Assembly (NCBI GenBank): GCA_039707465.1
Contig: CM077645.1
Location: 142,229,503-142,293,502, forward strand
Length of the DNA: 64,000 nt
Origin: Rhabdophis nuchalis
Taxonomy: Eukaryota > Chordata > Lepidosauria > Squamata > Natricidae
Direction of reading: 5' to 3'
The notes under the pieces were generated by a model. It was not told the DNA's origin, searched no databases, and saw only the letters and a list, made by a program, of their open reading frames with translations. Every line of letters begins with the position of its first letter. Within the stretch, counting starts at the first letter, position 1. Position numbers and translations under genes: made by a program. This document shows, piece after piece, positions 11,699-21,775 of the stretch.

Positions 11699-12200
11699 TT
11701 TATAATCATTTATACTTTCAGAAGAAGCTATCTGGAGCCAATCCATTTATGAGTATGCATTAAAATGCATCTTCCTGCATCCCAACAATGGTCTTCTTTT
11801 TTACTTTATTACAGCTGTTTGAATGGTGGATTTTTAAAATGCAACACGATTGGAAAGCTGCCAAAACTAACTTCAGAAATAAAGATTGTATATTGACAGA
11901 TCTTGGTTCTTTGAGTTCTTTTGTTCTCCAATTACTACACTGTATTAAGTGGAGATGAAGCACTTGCCGGGCCATATGTAGGTCACTAAATATCCTAAAA
12001 ATATAAACACACTGCAAAACACTATAGAAGGGAGGGAGGGAGGTAAGGAGGTAGGAAGAAAGACTTGGCAAGCCTATGTTCTCAGCCAAAAATAATTCAG
12101 ATCAATGTTTTTCATTTCTGAAGGAATATGTATTTATTCTGTATTTGTTCTATTTTCTTTTTTTCCCCTGCCAATGTAGCATCAGCCTACTTGCAGTCAG
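11699..12200. other. unique sequence, no feature seen
   Basis: No recognisable gene or transposon. A short GGGAGGGAGGGAGG run lies near 12030. Confidence 0.45.
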
Positions 12201-12244
12201 TATGTATGTATGTATGTATGTATGTATGTATGTACGTACGTACG

Positions 12245-12310
<66 letters not shown>

Positions 12311-12312
12311 TT
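12201..12312. repeat. compound microsatellite (TATG)n(TACG)n(TACT)n
   Basis: Roughly eight TATG units pass through three or four TACG units into about sixteen TACT units without a break in register. Each unit type differs from the next by one base. Confidence 0.95.
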
Positions 12313-13379
12313 TACTTGGATTCCGAGATTCCTTTTTACCCCCCAATTTATTCTGAATCCCCATTCCCTTTTTTAAGGGATATTCTGCAAAGCTCTTCTA
12401 GGCTTCTCTGCTTAGAGCATTAAAAACTCATATTACTTACTTTCTGCTCAGTAACCTTAAGACAATAATGCCTTGTCTAAATAGCTGTGAATGACATCAG
12501 ATATTCAAGAAAAGAAGCATAAGTTCTTTGCACTTCCTCACCTCTATCTCTCTCTTTCCCACATTCAAAATGCTCTCCTACATTCAAAATGCCACTGTAT
12601 GCAACACTTTGCTCTTTATTCACTGGAGTAAACTCAAATGATGATTGCTTGCTTGCTCTCACAGGAAAAAGGGGATGCAGATTTCTATTCAGATGCATTT
12701 ACTTCTAACCATCTGATTTGATTTTGCTCATTCATTGTTAGAATTTTAAAGCATCCAAGGACATGCTAGCTAAGCCTATGGGAGCCTTGGAACTGAATTT
12801 CCATGACTGCATTTTTGGGATATCTCCCCTCTTGTGTCAGGAAAATTTCTGTCCCATAGTCTCAAATCTAATTAATGAAATTTGCATCTTATTTTAGAAT
12901 AGATACTAACAGAAATAAAGAGATGGTTGTTATTGGAACCATCCCACAGAAATCAGTAGAAACTTTGGTGCAGTTGAGTTATGCACTACTAATTACAAAA
13001 CATATAATTAATAATGGCTCTGGAATTGTTAGGTTTATACCATTAATGAATAAAGCTTCAAAAAACACTTGTGCATTATTGCAGATAAAGATGGAATTTA
13101 GAGATTGGACTCTAACAACAGGTTAGGTTTTCTTATGAAGGCATCACTTGTTAAAAGAATCCTACTTTGATTTGAGCCTTTGAGATTATATCCAGCCTCA
13201 CTCTATATTCCTCTGAAGAAGGACAAGATGCAAAGGTAATCAATTTATTAAAAGGCAAAATGCCATCTGTTATTGGATGGAAGTGTGGCCTTCCCTCCCA
13301 ATTCCTGGGGACAAATCATCCAGTACTAACAAAAAAGAGTTATTCCTTTATTTTACCTTCCCTTTATTTTACTCTGTAG
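12313..13379. other. unique sequence, no feature seen
   Basis: No recognisable repeat or gene. A duplicated phrase (CATTCAAAATGC twice near 12563-12592) is the only small-scale repeat seen. Confidence 0.45.
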
Positions 13380-14012
13380 TGGAGGATAGTATACCTAGCT
13401 GAGGACAATGTCAGTCAGGGATTCAAAAGAATCATTATTGTACTTCTTGAAGTATCAGCAGCTTTTGATACCATCAACCATACCATCCTTCTGGGCTGAT
13501 GCCAGGGATTGTGAATAGGGGGCATTATTTTACAGTGGTGTCTTCTTTCCTCCAGGTCCAGTTTAAGTCCATGTTGGATGAAGGAGAGAAGTTGTTCCCC
13601 AGGCCATTCCTTCATGGGTGGCCACAGAACTCGATTGTCTCCTCTTTTATCTAAAATAAACTAAGGGGTTTGGATGTGGAGTAACTGTCCCTGATGGCAT
13701 CCTAACAAGACCAAATGACCAAATGGCATCCTACCAAGACCAAATGGCTTTTGGGAATACCTAAGTCTGGGAAATTTCTACCTCTAACCTTGAATGTTAT
13801 ACTGTCCCATCAATGTGGGGGCCAACTGCACTTGCAACTTTTGTATGCAAGTAGGTAGCAACTGTGACCAGGAATAATTTTGCACAAATTTCCTGGAACA
13901 GAAGGCCCTTTAGGCAATCACTTTAATCAATTCATGGCACAATTACTGAATTTGCTGTTAGATTATTGCCCTTGAAGGCATCCCAGAAGTTTCAACTGGC
14001 CTGTAATGCAGC
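13380..14012 (+). mobile_element. L2-type LINE relic, central RT segment
   Basis: The plus strand reads IIVLLEVSAAFDTINHTILL near 13433-13492, the AAFDT..H block of L2-clade reverse transcriptases (A motif). A degenerate match to the LQLVQNAAAR block (KFQLACNAATS) follows at about 13983-14018. Stops and frameshifts are frequent. The BovB fragment abuts its end. Confidence 0.65.
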
Positions 14013-14015
14013 AAC

Positions 14016-14648
14016 ATCGAGCCACCTCATTCTCTGTCGTCCCTTTCTTCTTTTGCCCTCAATCTTTCCCAGCATTAGGCTCTTCTCCAGTGAGTCCTTC
14101 CTTCTCATTAAGTGGCCAAAGTATTTGAGTTTCATCTTCAGGATCTGGCCTTCTAAAGAGCAGTGAGGGTTGATCTCCTGTACAACTGACCGGTTTGATC
14201 GCCTTGCAGTCCGAGGGACTCACAGGAGTCTTCTCCAGCACCATAGTTCAAAGTCTTTAATTCTTTGGCGCTCAGACCTTTCTTATGGTCCACCTTTCAG
14301 AGCCATAGATTGCAACTGGGAAAACCATAGCCTTGACTATATACACTTTTGTTGGCAGGGTGATGCCTCTGCTTTTTAGTATGCTGTCTAGATTTGCCAT
14401 AGCTTTCCACCCCAGGAGCAAGTGTCTTTTAATTTCTTGGCTGCAGTCCCCATCTGTGGTGATCTTGAAGCCTACGAAAATAAAATCTGTCATTACCTCC
14501 ATTTCTTCCCTATCTATTTGCCAGGAATTGAGAGGGCTGGATGCCATGAGCTTAGTTTTCTTAATGTTGAGTTTCCAGCCAACTTTTGCACTCTCCTTCT
14601 TCACCCGCATCAAAAGGCTCTTTAGTTCCCCTTCACTTTCTGCCATTA
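14016..14648 (-). mobile_element. BovB (RTE-clade) LINE fragment, C-terminal RT region
   Basis: The minus strand reads LKSLLMRVKKESAKVGWKLN, IKKTKLMAS, SWQIDREEMEVMTDFIFVG, KITTDGDCSQEIKRHLLLG and TKVYIVKAMVFPVAIYGSE in one open frame (about 14272-14646), then decays toward 14016 with INPHCSLEGQILKMKL- and RQRMRW-like remnants. These are characteristic BovB/RTE blocks after the catalytic YADD, which is missing. Both ends lie inside the ORF, so it is an internal fragment rather than a simple 5'-truncated insertion. BovB is shared by squamates and ruminants, a distribution attributed to horizontal transfer. Confidence 0.88.
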
Positions 14649-14885
14649 GACATATAAAGGCCTACATATTATCAGGACTACCTCCCATCAGCCCAGCTGG
14701 TTCCACCCAACAGAGCTGGTATCCTCTTTCGCCCCTGAATTAAACAAAGTCATCTATCAGAACCCCAGAAGCATGCCTTCTCCATCATAATGTCTGCCCT
14801 CTAAAATGATATTCCCGCTGATACCTGTGTGACTTGCATCTCACTGGCATTCCAAAAAGCCTTAAGGGCGACACTATTTCCAGGC
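14649..14885 (+). mobile_element. probable LINE relic of unknown clade
   Basis: Degenerate sequence between the BovB fragment and the next L2-type 3' end. The plus-strand words GLPPISPAGSTQQS and FQKAL look like a squamate LINE coding remnant, but I could not place the clade. Confidence 0.35.
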
Positions 14886-15134
14886 TTTGGATTAGGTTTA
14901 GGTTTAGGTTTAGGCTTATTGGTTTTTTATACCGCCCTACTCCTGAAGGACTCAGGGCGGTGTAGAGCCAAAATAAGAACAAATATATAAAAGTTAAAAA
15001 AGCTTTTAAAAGGCATAATTAAAAGACATCATTAAAATATTGGCCGAAACGTGGAAAAAACCCAAACTAACCCTAATTAAAATAATAAAAATTTAAATTT
15101 TAAATTTTAAATTTAAATTAAAAAAAATACATGC

Positions 15135-15330
15135 GGCTTCCGGTTCCAGCTCCTGCGGCGACGGGCGAGCCTAGCGCTCGCTCGCCGCTTTGTTTCTTCT
15201 TCTGCCCCCCAACGGGGGCGAGACTCCTCTTTTTTGAGGGTCTCCCGTAGGGCCGGCTCGTCGGGGGGCGCCCCCCCCACGGCGGTGGAGGAAGTGGCTC
15301 CCGGCGCGGCTCAGGTGAGGGAGAACATGC
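15135..15330 (+). promoter_or_regulatory. GC-rich 5' leader of the ORF1-only element, putative internal promoter
   Basis: About 200 bp rich in CpG (GCGGCGACGGGCGAGC, CTCGTCGGGGGGCGCC) in an AT-rich neighbourhood, starting exactly at the insertion boundary. L1 elements carry an internal promoter at this place; promoter activity here is inferred. Confidence 0.45.
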
Positions 15331-16003
15331 TAGCGGGGGGTTCTCCCTTCGCCTAAGGAAGACGGCGCCATTCACAACAATGAGGAGGGCTGATCGGCTC
15401 AGTCGGAAGGGCTCCTGAGGCTTCAGCTGTGAGGAGAGTGAGTTTTTAAAAAAACTTTTTTTCTGCTGCCAGCCAGGCTGAACGGACTGGGAGGGGGGTG
15501 TTTATTTTTTTAAAAAAAACCCTCGGATTTAAGCGGCACGTCAAAATGGCTTCTCTGCAAAGAGAAAGCGGAAACTTTCACTCCGGACGGTCTTTAACAA
15601 GGGAAAGTGGATTGTGACTTTCTGCAACATTGTTTCTAGGTCTGGCTGAGTTTAAAAAATTCTTTTTTTTTTTTGCTACTCTCTCCCTCTGGCTCTGAGA
15701 TGAGCGGTGGAAGTGGCTTCTCTTTGTCCCTGCCTGACTATTTCAACTAAGGAAAATTTCCAGCGTCTCTTTGAAAGCAGGACTCTCTCTGGATTTTTGA
15801 AAAAAAAATTCTTTTGATGGATTTGTGACTTCTTCTCTGGAATACCTTCGTTATTACTATTTGCTGATTTGGGAAATTGTGTCTCTTTTGGTTTCTGAAT
15901 TGTTTGCAACTTCACAGCCCTGAACTGAACTGAGCTCCTGATCTGCCCCACCAGCCCCACCCGGAAAACGCCATCTTGGTGGCAGTGACTCTGACTTTTA
16001 ACC

Positions 16004-16852
16004 ATGGCACAAGAAGCAGCACTTGTAAATTTGGAACAAAGGATGGCTTCTCTTGAAACCTCTATGCAAACTTTGATATCAGAAATAAAGGCCCAGAGGG
16101 CTGAAAATAGTACTTTCAAAAAGGAACTATTGGATACCCGGAAGCAAGTGTTGGAGAATACACAGAAGAATGAAGAATTGGAAGGAGGGTTGGAGGGGGC
16201 TAAGGGAGAGATTAAAAATGTTTCTAATGAGGTGGGGGAAATAAATGGGCATGTGTCTAGGATAGATATGGAAAGAATGACATATTTTTTGAGATTTCAG
16301 AATGTTCTTGAGGAATCTGGTGAATGCCTACCTGATCTTATGAGTACAATTTTAGCAGACTATTTACAAAAACCTAAGGATGAGATCAGGGGGGACATTG
16401 ACCTAGCCTATAGAATTAATTCTGCATATGCCAGGATGAATGAAGTGCCTAGAGAGATACATGTGAAATTTGTTAGAAGGTCAACCAGAGAGGAAATCCT
16501 GAAAGCGCAGAGAGAGAAACCTTTAACTTATCAACGAGAAACGGTCACTATCTTGAAGCAGATCCCTAGAAAAATTAGAGATTCAAGAAGGAAATTTTCC
16601 TTCTTGTCTAAAACCTTGTTTGACCACGGGATTTGGTTCAAGTGGATGACACCTGAAGGGATGCTGGTGTTCTGGGAAGGAGGAAGAGTGAGGATTAAAA
16701 CAGTTGCTGAGGCACAAGCCTTTCTTAAAAAACATTCCTCTGCCCTAGGGGAAGATCCAGGGGGGACGGAGGGGGTCACGGCCCCGCCCACGGGGGGCCA
16801 GGGAGGAGAGAAAGAAGATACAATAGCCAAAAGACTTAGATCAAAAAAATAA
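16004..16852 (+). CDS. L1-type ORF1 protein (RNA-binding chaperone), 282 aa, intact
   Basis: L1 ORF1 proteins trimerise through a coiled coil, coat the element's RNA and act as nucleic-acid chaperones in cytoplasmic RNPs. Residues about 5-90 are a heptad-rich, highly charged coiled coil. Residues 92-180 fit the RRM, with FLRFQNVLEE at the first strand and PREIHVKFVRRSTREEIL after it. Residues 181-245 fit the C-terminal domain (ILKQIPRKIRDSRRKFSFL, then WMTPEGMLVFWEGGRVRIKT). A Gly/Pro/acidic stretch and basic AKRLRSKK end it. There is no CCHC zinc knuckle, as in vertebrate L1 and unlike Tx1-type ORF1. Length is close to the usual 300-340 aa. The start ATG lies in AACCATGG, a strong context. 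The frame is uninterrupted although the element lacks ORF2, which suggests recent insertion or selection on ORF1. Confidence 0.88.
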   Translation: MAQEAALVNLEQRMASLETSMQTLISEIKAQRAENSTFKKELLDTRKQVLENTQKNEELEGGLEGAKGEIKNVSNEVGEINGHVSRIDMERMTYFLRFQNVLEESGECLPDLMSTILADYLQKPKDEIRGDIDLAYRINSAYARMNEVPREIHVKFVRRSTREEILKAQREKPLTYQRETVTILKQIPRKIRDSRRKFSFLSKTLFDHGIWFKWMTPEGMLVFWEGGRVRIKTVAEAQAFLKKHSSALGEDPGGTEGVTAPPTGGQGGEKEDTIAKRLRSKK

Positions 16853-17754
16853 CTTTGCCTTGATTTTTCTTGAACAATTTTGTATAATATTTCTATCCGG
16901 ACTTTTTGTAAATGTCTGACAGCATGGAAGGGAGAATTTAGGTAAATGTACTTGCTTTCATCTTGTAGTGGTATGGAAAATGTTTTCTATGTTAACTTTT
17001 TTAATGTGTATTTTGAGGTCTCGGAAGGTCCGACGACTCTGACGTGAATGCTCTCAAAATTTCTTTGTAACCATTACCCTATCCTGTTAAAAAATGTAAA
17101 ACCAATAAAACTTTTTCAATACAAAAAAAAAAAAATACATGCCTTATGCCAGCCTGGCTTGTTGGAAGAGAAAGTTTTTGAGATGCGGCAGAAGGTGCGT
17201 AAGTCAGGGATAGTTCTTAATTCCGGGGGCAATTCGTTCCAGAGGGCAGGTGCTCCCACGGAAAAGGCTCTCCCCCTGGGTGTCGCCAGTCGACATTGTC
17301 TACCCGACGGCACCATGAGGAGACTCTCTCTATGGGAGCTTACGAGCCGATGGGAGGCTCTCAGTGGCAAAAGGCGATCTCGTAGGTACCCAGGTCCTAA
17401 GCCATGGAGCTCTTTAAAGATGGCAACCAACACCTTGAATCGCACCCGGAAAACCACCGAAAGCCAGTGCAGCTCGCGCAGGAGGGATATTACATGGGAG
17501 CATCGCGTCGCCCCCATAATGTGGCCGCATTCTGCACCAATTGAAGCCTCTGGGTGCTCTTCAAGGGGAGCCCCATGTAGAGAGCATTGTAGTAGTCCAG
17601 ACGGGAAGACATAAGAGTGTGAGTGACTGTGCATAGGGCATCCCGATCTAGGAAGGGACTGGTAAATCAGGCGAACCTGATAAAAAGCCCCCCGGCAACA
17701 GCCGTCATATGATTAGGTGGTAGATGCACTTGCTGGATTGTAGGAGAATATGGT

Positions 17755-17870
17755 TGGCTAGATCCATTTATTTATTTATTCTTTTTAAACTATTTATTTT
17801 TTTGCTAGGTTGTTACTTTAATTATATACCACCCAAAGTCTCTTAAAAGGTGAATGGTGCCTAAATCAAC
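17755..17870 (-). mobile_element. L2-type LINE 3' tail relic
   Basis: ATTTATTTATTTATT followed by TATATACCACCCAAAGTCTC and AGGTGAATGGTGCC is a decayed version of the A-tail plus ACCGCCC..GGGCGGT 3' end seen in the other L2-type copies. Confidence 0.55.
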
Positions 17871-18686
17871 CCAAATTAAATTAAATTAGATGTCTAAATT
17901 ATAATATATACAATAAACTACTTGCTTTTTTAATTGGTATCTGTCCTAAAGAATGTTATTTAATTACCTGGTTATTAATTCTTAAAAAAAACCTTCTAAC
18001 TTAATTATTCTTTTGTGATTTGTTTTAATGGACAAAGAGGTTGAAACTGCTCCTGCTTTAAGAGAGAAAGTAAATAACTTACAAGGACCTGGGTTTTTTT
18101 GCATATGATACTTTGCCCTGCAGTTAATGATGTTGTAATCATAAAGTTGATGGAGGTGGATACCTCTTAAGTCCTGGGAAATCAAATATCCCCAAATCAA
18201 AGCCTTTACCAAGTGCATGAATCATAGATTATTATTCCCTTGAAGCCTGCACCATAAATACATATTTTGTTGCAAAGAGACTTCCCTGATTGTGCTTCAG
18301 GAGCCATTCATATGTGGCAGCAAAATCAGACAGGAACCCTTTAGTGCTTGATAGAAGAGCACTGCGAAGGAAACCAGAAGCCTGCTGGGTACTAAAGAGC
18401 TTTGGAATTATAGCTGTTCTGTGGTGGCATAAACATGAGAAATGTCCTGACATCTTTAAAGCCTCCGTAAATATGTTTGGAGCTTAGAACTAATACCGCA
18501 TATATCAAGGGCCCTAAACACACATGCATCTCTTATTCTCCTGATATCTCACAGGTCATTTTGGAAAGGTTTGTTGATTCCTTTATTTAATTGTTTTTAG
18601 TAATAAATCTGATCTTGTGATAGTATAAAAATCAACAGTCCCACTTAAAAGTTATCTGTAGTGAGTGTGGTTCATAGCTATTAAGT
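17871..18686. other. unique sequence, no feature seen
   Basis: AT-rich, no recognisable gene or transposon. Confidence 0.45.
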
Positions 18687-19630
18687 AAGATCTGGTGAAC
18701 CCATGGTACGTGTGCCACAGGTGGCATGCGGAGCCATTTGTTAGGGCACATGAGGCATTGCCCTGTCAGCTCCAGGGTGCATGCGCGCGCTGGCCAGCTG
18801 ACTTTGGCCTTCATTTTTGCCTGCTTTTCGCCCTCTGGAGGCCTCCCTGAAGCCTCCAGAGGGCAAAAAACAACCGAACGCGCAAACTGGAAATTCGGGA
18901 ACAAGCTTCCGGTTGGCGCGTTGTGCCATTTTTCTCCCTCTGGAGGCTTCAGGGAAGCCTCCTAAAGCCTCCATAGGGCAAAAAACGGATCTATGGACAA
19001 CCTGGAAGTCCATTCCCAAACTTCCAGTTTGCCCTTAGGGCCATTTTTTGCCCTCTGGGAACAGAAGCTTCCTGAAGCCTCCTGTTGTGGTCCTCAACTT
19101 ACAACTGGTCCTCGACTTACGACTGGCCACAGGTCTTCTGCCTAGCTACAGACAGACAGCACCAGCAGTCGCATCTAATTGGCTGAGACGCAGCTGCTGT
19201 TGCTGTCTGTCTGTAGCTGGGCCTCCGTGCCTGACAGCTATTTGTATTTCAGCTGTCAGGCAGGAGGCCAATCAGGGAGCCCCAGCAACTCAATTCAGCC
19301 AGTGGCGTCTCAGCCAATCAGACGTGGCTGCTGTTGCTGTCTGTCTGTAGCTGGGCGGAAGACCTGCGGCTGGTCGTAAGTCAAGGACCGGTCGTAAGTC
19401 GAGGACTGCAACACCTCCGTCAGGACAGGGGAAGCCATTTTCACCTCAGGGTCCTAGAAAACCTGGGGAGGGTGAAAAACGGCTCCATCGCGTACTAAAA
19501 GCAGGGGTCATACGCTCATGCACAGGAGGGGTTGCGTGCATGGAATCATGGATGTGGGCATGCCTGCGCATGACCTTCCTGTGCTCCCCCCACTTTTGGC
19601 GCACAATGGCAAAAAAGTTAGCCATCACTG
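18687..19630. mobile_element. non-autonomous hAT-type element with internal minisatellite
   Basis: The left part GGTGAACCCATGG..GTGTGCCACAGGTGGCATGCGGAGCC and the right end GTTAGCCATCACTG match the family at 9289-9684. The interior (about 18829-19090) is a minisatellite: three units of roughly 105-115 bp, each with a CCCTCTGGAGGCTTC / GAAGCCTCC inverted repeat and a GGGCAAAAAAC segment. It was later interrupted by the palindromic element at 19083-19413. I could not find a convincing target duplication, so the left limit is approximate. Confidence 0.65.
19083..19413. mobile_element. palindromic TG...CA element with 5-bp duplication (LTR-like or foldback)
   Basis: A 331-bp insertion starting TGTTGTGGTCCTC and ending GAGGACTGCAACA, flanked by perfect CCTCC repeats (19078-19082, 19414-19418). 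TG...CA ends and a 5-bp duplication are LTR hallmarks. Yet the first and last ~80 bp are inverted repeats, and further inverted repeats lie inside: CTACAGACAGACAGC arms around AATTGGCTG, and CTGACAGCT / AGCTGTCAG around an AT-rich centre (19231-19258). CCAAT-type and AT-rich motifs in hairpin loops echo the two Gypsy LTRs here. No AATAAA is seen, which argues against an ordinary LTR. Confidence 0.6.
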
Positions 19631-19733
19631 ATCTAGACGAAGGGGTTATTTTTATTTATTTATTTTTATTTATTGTAGATTCAGATCTGATACCTTGAAA
19701 TTATTGATTAGTCATGAGTCTGATGCTTTAGGC

Positions 19734-19868
19734 CAGGGGTCTGCAAAGTTGGCTCTTTTAAGACTGGTGGACTTCAATTCCCAGAGTTCCCCAGCCAGCA
19801 TAGCTGGCTGGGGAATTCTGGGAGTTGAAGTCCACCAGTCTTAAAAGAGCCGACTTTGCAGACCCCTG
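19734..19868. mobile_element. hairpin hAT MITE, copy 3 (CTTTAGGC target duplication)
   Basis: 135-bp near-perfect palindrome from CAGGGGTCTGCAAAGTTGGC to its reverse complement, flanked by perfect 8-bp CTTTAGGC repeats (19726-19733, 19869-19876). Centre CCAGCATAGCTGG. No coding capacity. Confidence 0.92.
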
Positions 19869-19954
19869 CTTTAGGCTATAACTATATAGAAACAATTTTG
19901 TATCTTATCACAGAGAATTGGCTACCCTAGTCTCCATAACAGAATGACATAAGC

Positions 19955-21775
19955 AGAAAACCCTGTACCATTTCAGCCAAATGGTTGTCCAGTCTCTTCT
20001 TAAAAACCTCCAGTGTTTGAGCAGCCACAACTTCTGGAGGCAAGCAGTTCCACTGCTTAATTGTTCTAACTGCCAAGAGATTTCCCCTTCGTTCTAGGTT
20101 GCTTCTCTCCTTGATTAGTTTTCATCCATTGCTTCTTGTCCTGCTCTCAGATCCTTTGGAGGAGAACAGCTTGACTCCTCTTTTTTGTAGCAGCCCCTTA
20201 GGTATTGTAACATTGCTACCATGTTATCCTTAGACCTTATTTTCATTAAACTAGACCTATCAAATTCCTGCAGTTGCTCTTTGTATGTTTGTATTGGGGT
20301 GACTAATACTGGATGCAGTTTTCTAACTGTGGTCTTACTGAGACATTATAAAATGGAATTAGCACTTCATGTCACAGAATGGAACATCTTGCCATGGCCA
20401 ACTCGCCACGATCAATTTGTTATGGCCAACCTGCTGCTGCCAACTCACCATAGCCAATTTAAGGGACAATTCAAAAATTCAATTTAATTGTTTAAAATAA
20501 TTTAAAAATATCTTTTTTATTTTTCTCACTCACATTTCATTTTGTTCCTCCTTTTGCATTCTGTATTTAATGAATCTATTCTATCATTTCTTTGATATTA
20601 ATGTAACTGTTGTCCTATGGCGAATTGTCCTGTGATGACTTGGCTGTGGCAAGTTGATCATGGCGAGTTGGCCGTGGCAAGCTGCCCTAGACTCTCATGT
20701 GATACCTATGTTAATGCAGCCTAGGACCGCATTGGCCTTTTTTGCCACCTGCAGCACATTGCTGGCTCATATTTAAGTGACTGCCTGCTAGGACCCCAAG
20801 ATCCATCTTGCAATTTACTACTGTTGAAGTACTTACTCTATACTGAGCATTTGGTTTTTCTTGCCTAAATAGAGAACCTTACTTTTCTCACTATTGTATT
20901 TCATTTTGTTAGATAGAGCATAGTGTTCAAGTCTGTCAAGATCCTCTTGGATCAGGAACCTATCTTCTTGAATGTTGGCTATTCTTGCCAGTTTGGTGTC
21001 ATGTGATGAGTTCCCCTTCTATCCCTACATCTAAATCATTGATGAAAATATTGAAGAATACTAGTCTAATACAGAGCCTTGAGGTACCCCACTACATACT
21101 TCCCTCCATGTAGATGCAGTTCTGTTAAGAACTACAGTACATTCTGAGTTTAGTTAGTTAGCCAGTTATGAAACCATCCAGTGGTGATGCTCTCTAATCC
21201 ATATTTTTCTATCTTATCAAGTAGAAGGTTCTGGTCTACTTTATCAAATGTTTTACTGAAGTCCAAGTAAATTATATCCACAGCAGTTCACTGGTCCACT
21301 AATTTTGTCACTTTGTCAAAGAATGCAATAATATTTGTCTGGCATGGGTTTTTGACAAACGCATATCAGCTTCTGGTTGAGAATTTGTTTGCCGATTTGC
21401 CGATTTGTTGCTTGATTATCTTTTCCAGAATCTTCCTAGGTATTAGTGTCAGACTTATGGTCTGTATTTTCCATTTACATTAGCCCTTTTCCAGTCATCT
21501 GGTAATTCCCCGGTGCTCTAGGATCCGTGAAAGATATGGTTCAGTAGTTCTGAGATCACATCTGCCAATTCCTTCAGAATCTTGGGGTGCAATCCATCTG
21601 ATCCTGGTGATTTGAACTTGTCTAGAGGAAATAGGTATGCTCTTATCATTTACTTGCTTATTTTGACTTGGATTCCTAATCTGCATTTTACAGGGAGGTG
21701 GGAGATGGAATAGGTTGGGTTGGATTTGTTCCCGTGTCTTTTGTACAAAGACAGATGCAATGAAATGAAATGGGA
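19955..21775 (-). mobile_element. CR1-type LINE, long degenerate copy with nested insert
   Basis: Minus-strand translation gives CR1 ORF2 blocks: SPGSDGLHPKILKELADVIS (about 21540-21605, upstream of the RT palm), STGELPDDW, equivalents of LDFSKAFDKVDQ (near 21250) and the C-terminal RRNLLAVRTIKQWN-type region near 20050. The 3' end near 19960 lacks a clean tail. Numerous stops and frameshifts make it an old copy. It reaches further 5' than any other CR1 in this window, and is interrupted at about 20371-20694. Confidence 0.8.
20371..20694. mobile_element. TIR element nested in CR1
   Basis: An insertion of about 320 bp that breaks CR1 homology; TCATGT occurs at both junctions (around 20367 and 20695). 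Inside, a 28-bp inverted repeat pairs CTTGCCATGGCCAACTCGCC (from 20390) with GGCGAGTTGGCCGTGGCAAG (to about 20683). The AT-rich centre has no coding frame. Class unknown. Confidence 0.6.

Larger units (their letters stand above)
15135..17128 (+). mobile_element. complete ORF1-only L1-derived retrotransposon (HAL1-like)
   Basis: A 2-kb insertion bounded by a 14-bp direct repeat AAAAAAATACATGC (15121-15134 and 17129-17142) inside an L2 LINE. Order: GC-rich, CpG-rich 5' leader (15135-15420), T-rich remainder of the leader, one intact ORF (16004-16852), about 250 bp of 3' UTR, AATAAA at 17105-17110, and an A-tail. Target duplication, A-tail and start at a GC-rich promoter-like leader say it is full length. 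There is no ORF2: no endonuclease or reverse transcriptase coding sequence fits between the ORF1 stop and the tail. This matches mammalian HAL1 ('half-L1') in architecture. A second, older copy is at 46749-53487. Confidence 0.85.
14886..17715 (-). mobile_element. L2-type LINE, split by an ORF1-only L1-like insertion
   Basis: The 3' tail is a (TTTAGG)4 repeat (14890-14913). It is followed by the TACCGCCCTACTCCTGAAGG / CAGGGCGGT inverted repeat (14928-14961). After the nested element (15135-17128) the LINE resumes at about 17143 and reads on the minus strand HVISLLRELHWLSVVFRVRF, GPGYLRDRLLP, SHRESLLMVPSG and APALWNELPPELRT, to about 17715. The nested insertion lies between the ORF end and the 3' tail. 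This copy is more diverged from 753-1608 and 11173-11698 than those are from each other. Confidence 0.82.

Noticed and set aside
12076..12423. Frames with YVCM and YLLT repeats
   Set aside because: Translation of the TATG/TACT compound microsatellite.
14890..14913. (TTTAGG)4 as an interstitial telomere repeat
   Set aside because: The vertebrate telomere unit is TTAGGG; this is TTTAGG, only four units, and sits at an L2-type LINE tail.
15676..16119. 147-aa minus-strand frame overlapping the ORF1 leader
   Set aside because: No known motif, overlaps the start of the well-supported ORF1, and covers a T-rich leader; judged chance.
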